From an uncultured bacterium (lineage in GTDB: Bacteria; Patescibacteriota; Minisyncoccia; Phycocordibacterales; GWA1-40-21): a stretch of 32,443 nt of DNA. Position 1 is the stretch's first letter, and each line of letters opens with the position of its first letter. The notes under the pieces were generated by a model. The model had not been told where the DNA came from. It saw nothing but the letters and a program-made list of their open reading frames with translations, and ran no database searches. The stretch covers positions 1-32,443 of the forward strand of contig CAINLW010000048.1 of NCBI GenBank assembly GCA_903850545.1, in the 5' to 3' direction. The position numbers were made by a program, and so were the translations under genes. Below are positions 22,641-27,718 of this stretch, in pieces.

Positions 22641-22711
22641 GCGAGTGTAGTTTAGTGGTAGAACTGGTGCTTCCCAAGCATCGGGCGAGGGTCCGATTCC
22701 CTCCACTCGCA
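22641..22711 (+). tRNA. tRNA-Gly (anticodon CCC)
   Basis: Cloverleaf with acceptor GCGAGTG/CACTCGC, discriminator A, anticodon stem GGTGC/GCATC with loop TTCCCAA (anticodon CCC, codon GGG), and T-arm GGTCCGATTCC. CCA is not encoded. No foldback element follows. Confidence 0.95.
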
Positions 22712-22795
22712 CAAAAAATTATATATTGCTTTTTATGACCCGTGATATATAATTTAGTTATTAGTAAAATTAATTTAAACCTAAAACATTTTAAC

Positions 22796-22824
22796 CCTAT
22801 AACAAATATTAATTTGTTCGGGCA
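22796..22824 (+). repeat. Short palindromic motif CCCTA..AACA..TGTTCGGG, copy 1
   Basis: CCCTATAACA and TTTGTTCGGG flank a short AT-rich loop, followed by CAAA. A second copy is at 23789-23820 (CCCTAAAACA..TGTTCGGGCAAA). Both lie shortly upstream of a gene (glutaredoxin; tRNA-Phe). Role unknown. Confidence 0.5.
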
Positions 22825-22851
22825 AAGCAAAATGTTCGGTGAACAAATAAA

Positions 22852-23100
22852 ATGAAAAAAGTAATAATGTATTCAACGCCAACTTGTCACTATTGTAATT
22901 TAGCAAAAGATTTTTTTAATGATTACAATATTCCATTTGAGGTTTATAATGTGCAATCAGACTTGGTAAAAAGAAAAGAAATGGTTGAAAAAAGTGGGCA
23001 AATGGGTGTGCCAGTAATATTTGTAGATGACGAAATGATCGCGGGTTTTGACGAAGAAAAATTAAGAGAACTCTTAGATATTCCAGAACCAGAGATTTAA
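22852..23100 (+). CDS. Glutaredoxin family protein
   Basis: An 82-aa thioredoxin-fold redox protein with the active site TCHYC (Cys 12 and Cys 15) after the first strand, MGVPVIFVDDEMIAGFDEEK (cis-Pro and glutathione-binding-like GF) and a C-terminal helix. The CHYC pair differs from the classic CPYC, and such NrdH/glutaredoxin-like proteins in CPR may be reduced by thioredoxin reductase; the partner cannot be told. It begins in an AT-rich leader without a Shine-Dalgarno site and ends at a clear terminator. Confidence 0.9.
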   Translation: MKKVIMYSTPTCHYCNLAKDFFNDYNIPFEVYNVQSDLVKRKEMVEKSGQMGVPVIFVDDEMIAGFDEEKLRELLDIPEPEI

Positions 23101-23111
23101 AAAAAAGAGAT

Positions 23112-23141
23112 AAAAAACAGGTTATAGAAACCTGTTTTTTT
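23112..23141 (+). terminator. Terminator after the glutaredoxin gene
   Basis: AAAAAACAGGTT-ATAG-AACCTG (stem 23118-23134, extended by A/T pairs) followed by TTTTTTT. Confidence 0.92.
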
Positions 23142-23179
23142 ATTGTATTTTTGTGTTATATTTGAGAAGTTGTTCATTT

Positions 23180-23251
23180 GCCTTCGTAGTTCAATGGATA
23201 GAACGATTCCGTCCTAAGGAATTGATGTCGGTTCGATTCCGGCCGAGGGCA
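23180..23251 (+). tRNA. tRNA-Arg (anticodon CCU)
   Basis: Cloverleaf with acceptor GCCTTCG/CGAGGGC (one G-T wobble), discriminator A, anticodon stem ATTCC/GGAAT with loop GTCCTAA (anticodon CCT, codon AGG), and T-arm GGTTCGATTCC. CCA is not encoded. A foldback element begins at its 3' end. Confidence 0.95.
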
Positions 23252-23450
23252 CTATTTTAAAAACACCGTTAAGGTGTTTTTTAAAATAGTGCCCGAGAGT
23301 AAGCAAACTTCTTTGCTTACGCGCCGGAATCGAACAGCGGAATGATGTTCCACAAGCTTGTGGAACGAATGAGCTGGTGCCCAGACAAAGCTGAGTGTCG
23401 ACGAAGCTTTAGTTGAGGGAGAATGCGAAGCGCGTCCGGCCGAGGGTACA
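23252..23450 (+). repeat. tRNA-linked foldback element after tRNA-Arg (type A)
   Basis: The tRNA end GGGCACTATTTTAAAAACACC pairs with the following GGTGTTTTTTAAAATAGTGCC, forming a long hairpin that includes the acceptor 3' strand. Then comes antisense acceptor (GTGCCCGAG), an inserted hairpin GTAAGCAAA/TTTGCTTAC, and antisense T-arm (GCCGGAATCGAAC). The core 23332-23381 is 49/50 identical to 24001-24050 after tRNA-Phe and holds the stem GTTCCACAAG/CTTGTGGAAC. GAGTGTCGACGA is also shared. It closes with a second sense copy, TCCGGCCGAGGGTACA (23435-23450), matching the tRNA 3' end with one mismatch. The tRNA itself is intact. Confidence 0.85.
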
Positions 23451-23453
23451 GAA

Positions 23454-23483
23454 TTGTTATTTTATTAAGATTTTTGATATAAT
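23454..23483 (+). promoter_or_regulatory. Promoter of a probable leaderless gene (87-aa protein)
   Basis: TTGTTA (23454-23459), 18-nt spacer, TATAAT (23478-23483), then 6 nt to the ATG at 23490. Transcription should therefore begin at about the start codon. Confidence 0.7.
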
Positions 23484-23489
23484 ATTCCT

Positions 23490-23753
23490 ATGAATCCAAA
23501 TGAAAACGATTTGTTAAAAAAAACATACGAATTAGCAGAAGAGAACAACCATATTCTCAAGGGTGTTCGAAGTTCAAATAGATGGTCAATGTTTTTTCTA
23601 ATAACAAAATGGGTAGTAATTATTGGTGTCGCGGTTGGAGCGTTTTATTATATTCAACCTTATGTAGATCCATTTTTTAAGGCCTATCAAGATATACAAA
23701 ATAGTTTTGGTAGAGTAAAATCTGTCGTAAATTCTATACCAAAAAACAACTAG
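23490..23753 (+). CDS. Small membrane protein (87 aa)
   Basis: The product has a helical N-terminus (LLKKTYELAEENNHILKGVR), one membrane helix (about residues 33-55, MFFLITKWVVIIGVAVGAFYYI) and a short outside tail with YVDPFFKAYQDIQNSF. I recall similar short proteins in Parcubacteria near division or transport genes, without a known role. The start is set by the promoter whose -10 box lies 6 nt before the ATG. It lies in a spacer between two tRNA-linked repeat arrays. Confidence 0.7.
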   Translation: MNPNENDLLKKTYELAEENNHILKGVRSSNRWSMFFLITKWVVIIGVAVGAFYYIQPYVDPFFKAYQDIQNSFGRVKSVVNSIPKNN

Positions 23754-23788
23754 AATTTTTTTAATAAATAGTGTAATATCTCCTATGT

Positions 23789-23820
23789 GCCCTAAAACAT
23801 TGAATACAGTGTTCGGGCAA
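23789..23820 (+). repeat. Short palindromic motif CCCTA..AACA..TGTTCGGG, copy 2
   Basis: CCCTAAAACA and TGTTCGGG form a stem with a loop of about 10 nt, followed by CAAA. It corresponds to copy 1 at 22796-22824. Confidence 0.5.
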
Positions 23821-23843
23821 ACAATTTTAATAAAATTGTTTAA

Positions 23844-23916
23844 GCCAAGGTAGCTCAGTTGGTAGAGCATATCCCTGAAGAGGATGTGGTCGTGGGTTCA
23901 AGTCCCACCCTTGGCA
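23844..23916 (+). tRNA. tRNA-Phe (anticodon GAA)
   Basis: Cloverleaf with acceptor GCCAAGG/CCTTGGC, discriminator A, D arm GCTCAGTTGGTAGAGC, anticodon loop CTGAAGA (anticodon GAA) and T-arm GGGTTCAAGTCCC. CCA is not encoded. Two foldback elements follow in tandem. Confidence 0.96.
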
Positions 23917-24110
23917 CATATTTAAAATCACCCATTTATATGAGTGATTTTAAATATGTGCCAAGGGAACGAGCTGACTGCTCAGCTCGTGTTGGGACTT
24001 GAACAGCGGAATGATGTTCCACAAGCTTGTGGAACAAATGAGCTGGTGCCTAACCCGAAGCGAGTGTCGACGAGCTGAGAGGTGAAGGAAAGATTCCCAC
24101 CCTTGGCACA
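23917..24110 (+). repeat. tRNA-linked foldback element after tRNA-Phe, first unit (type A)
   Basis: A hairpin joins the tRNA 3' end to antisense acceptor GTGCCAAGGG; an inserted hairpin ACGAGCTGA/CTCAGCTCGT follows, then antisense T-arm GTTGGGACTTGAAC. The core 24001-24050 differs at one base from that after tRNA-Arg. The unit ends with TCCCACCCTTGGCACA (24095-24110), identical over 16 nt to the tRNA 3' end (23903-23918). The interruption falls exactly between T-stem and acceptor. Confidence 0.85.
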
Positions 24111-24397
24111 AAAATAAAACCCCGAACAGGGTGTTTTGTTTTTGTGCCAAGGGAGGAAGCAAATTTCTTTGCTTCTGTTGGGACTTGAAAGACGGAGTAT
24201 GTCGCAAAGCGACTACGAGTCGGGTTGAGGATTGGGTGGGGACCCAACCGAAAGACCTTTTGAGATATTTTATGAGTGTAGCGAAATAAAATATCCAAAA
24301 TGGTGTACTGACCATGTAATGGTCGAGAGTACTTTGGCTTTTGCGAATACTTGAAGCAAAAGACTTAGTAACTCATGACCTAGCCACCCTTGACACA
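24111..24397 (+). repeat. tRNA-linked foldback element after tRNA-Phe, second unit (type B)
   Basis: This begins from the second sense copy of the tRNA end: a new hairpin, antisense acceptor GTGCCAAGGGA, an inserted hairpin GAAGCAAA/TTTGCTTC, antisense T-arm GTTGGGACTTGAA, then AGACGGAGTATG and the type B core. The core has outer ACC..TTTT/AAAATGGT, inner ATATTTTA/TAAAATAT and GACCA-TGTAA-TGGTC (24310-24324). A further hairpin CTTTTGC/GCAAAAG follows. It ends with CCACCCTTGACACA (24384-24397), a third copy of the tRNA end with one change. Confidence 0.85.
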
Positions 24398-24487
24398 AAT
24401 GATTTGGCGGTGTTATACTTGATATAATTATAAGAGGTCCAGTCGGCTTTTTGTAAAAATAATATACAAAATTTTAATATAAAATAT

Positions 24488-25219
24488 ATGATAAATCCAG
24501 GAGGTTATTTGGAAACGATGGTTAAGCGCGGAGAGGCCAGATCTAACGAACGGGTTATCGATCCAGAAGATGCTCGATCTGCAGCTTTATCAGAACAACC
24601 GTTTAGAGATGAGGCAGCAAAAGCTAATGAAGACTTTGATAACAATCCCGAAAATTCAGATGCGTTGATAAAGAAATTTGACCTTACAAAGGAAGCTGTA
24701 TCAGCTGGTGAGAGAACGCTCGCTAATATTAGAATTGCAAAAGAAACTGAGAAAGGCCGTATCAACAATATAGAGGTAGCTCGAGAAGGTGTTGTGTATG
24801 AAGAAACTGCTAGAAATTTAGGAATAGCTCCTGAACTAGCGAAGGCTGTGTATGAAGAAGTATTAAAAAATTTAAAAAAGGTTGGATTAGCAGGAGAAAA
24901 TGCAATTGCTATGGAAGCAATTGCTGTTGAGAAAGGCCGTATTTATAACCCAGATATAGCGCGAATGGGAGCTAAGTATGAAAATTTGGCGAGAAATTTG
25001 GAAATGAATCCCGAACAAGTGAAATCGGTGGGAGAAAAAGCAATTAGGGTAGAAGAAAAAGAAATTCAAAAAGGCCGTATTCTTGACTCAGAGTTGGCCC
25101 AAGTTGGCGCAATACATGAAAATAAGGCTAGAGATTCAGGAGAGACTCCCGACCTAGCGGATTACATAGGAGAAAAGGCAATTGAAAGAGAAAAAAAAGA
25201 GAGAGGTATTACTGAATAA
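24488..25219 (+). CDS. Repeat protein of unknown function (243 aa)
   Basis: I do not recognise it. It is a highly charged, probably all-helical soluble protein. From about residue 85 it carries about two and a half diverged repeats of 60-odd residues: KGRI-N-x-x-(I/L)A-x-x-G-x-x-(Y/H)E-x-x-AR-(N/D)-x-G/E-x-x-P-x-(L/Q)-A/V, each ending in EKAI or similar. The N-terminal part (DARSAALSEQPFRDEAAKAN) is unlike the repeats. No signal peptide is seen. The start follows TATAAA by a few bases; no Shine-Dalgarno site. The repeats suggest a helical-hairpin array such as binds proteins, but this is inference. Confidence 0.7.
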   Translation: MINPGGYLETMVKRGEARSNERVIDPEDARSAALSEQPFRDEAAKANEDFDNNPENSDALIKKFDLTKEAVSAGERTLANIRIAKETEKGRINNIEVAREGVVYEETARNLGIAPELAKAVYEEVLKNLKKVGLAGENAIAMEAIAVEKGRIYNPDIARMGAKYENLARNLEMNPEQVKSVGEKAIRVEEKEIQKGRILDSELAQVGAIHENKARDSGETPDLADYIGEKAIEREKKERGITE

Positions 25220-25382
25220 ATCATTAATTTTCTACTAGCAAAACAAAAAATTTTTATAAATGGAAAATTGCCAATAGTTTAGAGTACTGTAACTTTACTA
25301 GCGTTTGAACTACAAACCATTATTAACAATTGTTTTTTTGTGTCTATCTTTAATAATAACGATAAATTATCAATAAATTAAC

Positions 25383-25835
25383 ATGAGTATAAATACAAAT
25401 AATACAATTCAAAACGATAATCATAATTTGGCAGATTACTCTAAAAAGGAAGAAGAGTTAAAAAAACTGGTAGAAATAAATGATAAACTAGGAGAGGAAA
25501 CCACAGATATTATAGACAAATCTCCTTTAAATTCAGTAAGATTAACAGAGATAGAAAAAGAAATTTCAGAGAACTTAAGAAAAATTGAAAAATTAGGTAA
25601 AGAGATAGAAATAGAAAAAGAGATAAAAAGGATAAAATTAAAAGAAGAGAGTATTATAAATAAAATTAATAAACTTAAAGAGGAAAACAGATTGATTTAC
25701 GAAAACAGGTTAGATTTAAAAATGAGGGTAGATATCCCCGACGAAAGGACAGAAAGCAACAATAAGGTTATAAAAGAGTTGGAGATAGAAAATATAAAAA
25801 ATTTAGAATACCTAAAAAAATTACAGGTCATGTAA
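25383..25835 (+). CDS. Coiled-coil hypothetical protein (150 aa)
   Basis: After an Asn-rich start (MSINTNNTIQNDNHNLAD) nearly the whole chain is charged heptad-like sequence (KIEKLGKEIEIEKEIKRIK, EESIINKINKLKEENRLIYE), so a long coiled coil is expected. It has no membrane segment. No Shine-Dalgarno site precedes the ATG. A terminator follows at about 25908. Strong A-richness of the codons matches the resident genes. The function is unknown; it could be a structural partner of the neighbouring repeat protein. Confidence 0.62.
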   Translation: MSINTNNTIQNDNHNLADYSKKEEELKKLVEINDKLGEETTDIIDKSPLNSVRLTEIEKEISENLRKIEKLGKEIEIEKEIKRIKLKEESIINKINKLKEENRLIYENRLDLKMRVDIPDERTESNNKVIKELEIENIKNLEYLKKLQVM

Positions 25836-25907
25836 TATCATAAATATAGTTGAGAATTTTGTTAATGAAAAAATGAAGGAGGTAAGGATATCTCAGGAAA
25901 AGTAGTT

Positions 25908-25933
25908 AAAAACCGCCAAAAGGCAGTTTTTTG
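25908..25933 (+). terminator. Terminator after the coiled-coil gene
   Basis: AAACCGCC-AAAA-GGCAGTTT (one mismatched pair) followed by TTTT. Confidence 0.75.
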
Positions 25934-25934
25934 T

Positions 25935-25963
25935 TTGAATTAAAATATTCACTATGTTATAAA
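25935..25963 (+). promoter_or_regulatory. Sigma70-type promoter of the 98-aa gene
   Basis: TTGAAT (25935-25940), 17-nt spacer, TATAAA (25958-25963), giving a leader of about 50 nt. Confidence 0.72.
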
Positions 25964-26021
25964 TTATGTGGAATTCTAAACTTGTGTTTAGAATAAAGAT
26001 CTTTTGGTAAGGGAGAGTGAT

Positions 26022-26318
26022 ATGAATAAAATTTTGGCTATTGGAAATACAGAGTTTCTTCGACTTGTTATTGAATATAGCGCCAAATATCCAAACAATG
26101 TTTCGTTTGTTTTAAAAAGAGAAGTTGAGCCTGTGTTTAGCGAAGAGTTTATTCAAAAACTCATCGTTATGGAGGAACGTAAGTATCCGCAAACTAAACC
26201 AAATAAACACGGTGTTTTTTTTGGCCGATTTAGTAAACTTTGTAATATTAGGCCAAATACAAAGATCAGCTGGTCAAAAAAACGTTTCAGGATAAGAAGA
26301 CAAATAGTCACACGGTAA
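26022..26318 (+). CDS. Lone small basic protein (98 aa)
   Basis: I do not recognise it. The start is the ATG at 26022, since GGGAG lies about 6 nt upstream; the frame's earlier TTG has none. The N-terminal half looks helical (MNKILAIGNTEFLRLVIEYS, FSEEFIQKLIVMEERKYP) and the C-terminal half is strongly basic (RFSKLCNIRPNTKISWSKKR, FRIRRQIVTR), suggesting RNA or DNA binding. It has its own promoter and a strong terminator shared with hsp20 on the other strand. It belongs to the set of orphan cassettes. Confidence 0.72.
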   Translation: MNKILAIGNTEFLRLVIEYSAKYPNNVSFVLKREVEPVFSEEFIQKLIVMEERKYPQTKPNKHGVFFGRFSKLCNIRPNTKISWSKKRFRIRRQIVTR

Positions 26319-26320
26319 TA

Positions 26321-26350
26321 AAAACCCCGAGTCGCAGACTCGGGGTTTTT
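26321..26350. terminator. Bidirectional terminator between the 98-aa gene and hsp20
   Basis: AAAAACCCCGAGTC-GCA-GACTCGGGGTTTTT: a 9-bp GC stem flanked by A-run and T-run, so it serves the plus-strand gene and the minus-strand hsp20 alike. Confidence 0.95.
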
Positions 26351-26353
26351 CTA

Positions 26354-26812
26354 TTAAACACTCTTTATTTTCAACTTAGCTTGTCTATGTTTATCTATTT
26401 TAGGCATTCTTATTGTAAGTAAACCATTTTTGTTCAGTGCTTCTGATTCGTCAACGTTAATTTCTTGTGGAAGAAGAACCGTTCTTGAAAATGATCCCCA
26501 ATATAATTCCTTGTGAAAATAATCGTTACCCGCAGTGCTGTTTAATTCATCTCTTCTGCCTTTAATAATTACCATATCTCTGGTAATAGACACATCCAAA
26601 TCTTCTTGTTTAACACCAGCTATCATTGTTTTTATCACTATTTCAGATGGGGTTTGATACATATCAATTGCGAGCTGACCCTCAGTCTCCATCTCTTCAG
26701 TTTCTTCCTCAACTTCTAATTCTACCTGATCATCATTTGATTCTTGATCATTATTTTCATCATCAACTCTTACAATTCCTGTAAGTTTTTCAAAAAAAGA
26801 TTTTTTCTTCAT
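26354..26812 (-). CDS. Small heat-shock protein (Hsp20/alpha-crystallin)
   Basis: An ATP-independent holdase. The 152-aa product has an acidic N-terminal arm (NDQESNDDQVELEVEEETEE), then the alpha-crystallin domain (about 45-140): LAIDMYQTPSEIVIKTMIAG, VKQEDLDVSI, IKGRRDE, YWGSFSRTVLLPQEINVDE, and ALNKNGLLTIRMPK, where the family typically has A-x-x-x-n-GvL-x-I. A basic end replaces the usual IxI tail. It follows prsW by only 14 nt on the same strand, so it may be co-transcribed with prsW and perhaps valS. With ClpB elsewhere in the window it fits a stress-handling role. Confidence 0.92.
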   Translation of the reverse strand: MKKKSFFEKLTGIVRVDDENNDQESNDDQVELEVEEETEEMETEGQLAIDMYQTPSEIVIKTMIAGVKQEDLDVSITRDMVIIKGRRDELNSTAGNDYFHKELYWGSFSRTVLLPQEINVDESEALNKNGLLTIRMPKIDKHRQAKLKIKSV

Positions 26813-26826
26813 TTAAATTTAAATAA

Positions 26827-27672
26827 TTATGCTAATAAAATTTGTTCCTTTCTTATTTTCTTAATTTTTTCAAAAGCTAATAGTATGATTATAACAATAA
26901 CCCAAATAAATTCCAATGCCAAAATAGAATTTTGACTATTTCCAATCATCATATAATTAAATGTTCCGTGAACAATAATTGCAGAAATTATACCAGCTAT
27001 AATATACAAATCTTTTTTAATTTTACTGTAAAAGAAATGAAAACTAATAAACATAGCTATTATTGCTGATGAGGTTGTGTGTACTAAGGTTGCACCTATA
27101 AACCTCATATTTCCTGTGAATAATGTTGCAAGGTAATCTTGCTTGCTAAATGGTCCAATTAAAAAAAGCATATTTTCTATAGCAGCAAAACCAAGTGCCG
27201 TTGAAATCAAATAAATCATCGGATCTATCGGTTTGTTATCAAACTTGGATGAAAGTACCAGCACATAAGACATTACAAATTTTGAGACTTCTTCTATAAA
27301 AGGTGCGAACATTGTAACAAGTAAAAGATTGTCTAGAGTGACAAACTGTTGTTTACTTGCACCTATCGGTAGTAATTTGTTGGCAACCGCTATTGAAGCG
27401 TTTATATTTTTTAAAATTGTTTCAAACCAAGGTACTATGTGGCTCAATAAGCAAGATTCTAATACATGTTTTAAACCTAAATTGTAAAAATACTTTTCTA
27501 AAATTAAAGAAATAACAACTGCAACCATTCCTCCAATAAAAGATAGCGCGACTATGCTTTTTGGCTCCGGATCTTTTCCAGCTTCTCTTGTCCAAAAATA
27601 GAGCCAAATAAGAGTGGGAATAAGACCACCTAAAAAAGCATAAAATATGGGAACTAATGATTGTATATCCAA
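26827..27672 (-). CDS. prsW: PrsW family intramembrane protease
   Basis: PrsW proteases (CPBP superfamily) cut membrane anti-sigma factors in some bacteria. The 281-aa product has about eight membrane segments and the conserved blocks EEVSKF (about residue 125, the Glu pair), GFAAIEN (about 162), VHTTSSAI (about 197) and HGTFNYM (about 235), which carry the expected Glu and His metal ligands. There is no ATG at the start; TTG at 27672 is the likeliest start and upstream in-frame codons lack any ATG. The gene lies between valS and hsp20, all on the minus strand. No target is evident nearby. Confidence 0.88.
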   Translation of the reverse strand: MDIQSLVPIFYAFLGGLIPTLIWLYFWTREAGKDPEPKSIVALSFIGGMVAVVISLILEKYFYNLGLKHVLESCLLSHIVPWFETILKNINASIAVANKLLPIGASKQQFVTLDNLLLVTMFAPFIEEVSKFVMSYVLVLSSKFDNKPIDPMIYLISTALGFAAIENMLFLIGPFSKQDYLATLFTGNMRFIGATLVHTTSSAIIAMFISFHFFYSKIKKDLYIIAGIISAIIVHGTFNYMMIGNSQNSILALEFIWVIVIIILLAFEKIKKIRKEQILLA

Positions 27673-27718
27673 ATTAATTAAGTTGTTTAATTGTTCAAAT
27701 CTATTTCCTCTTTATATT

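Noticed and set aside
23950-24315. Minus-strand open frames across the tRNA-Phe repeats
   Set aside because: They coincide with the foldback elements and have no start signals.
23252-24397. Group I or group II intron remnants in tRNA genes
   Set aside because: The tRNAs are uninterrupted, the copies sit 3' of the gene rather than in the anticodon loop, and I could not place the group I P4-P7 core or a group II domain V.
23252-24397. CRISPR array or guide-RNA locus
   Set aside because: No regular direct-repeat/spacer pattern and no cas genes; the repeated parts are tRNA ends and stem cores.
25872-25906. AAGGAGGT site with a possible mini-gene after the coiled-coil gene
   Set aside because: A perfect Shine-Dalgarno-like word is present, but no standard start codon follows at a usable distance; the only ATG frame is 10 codons.
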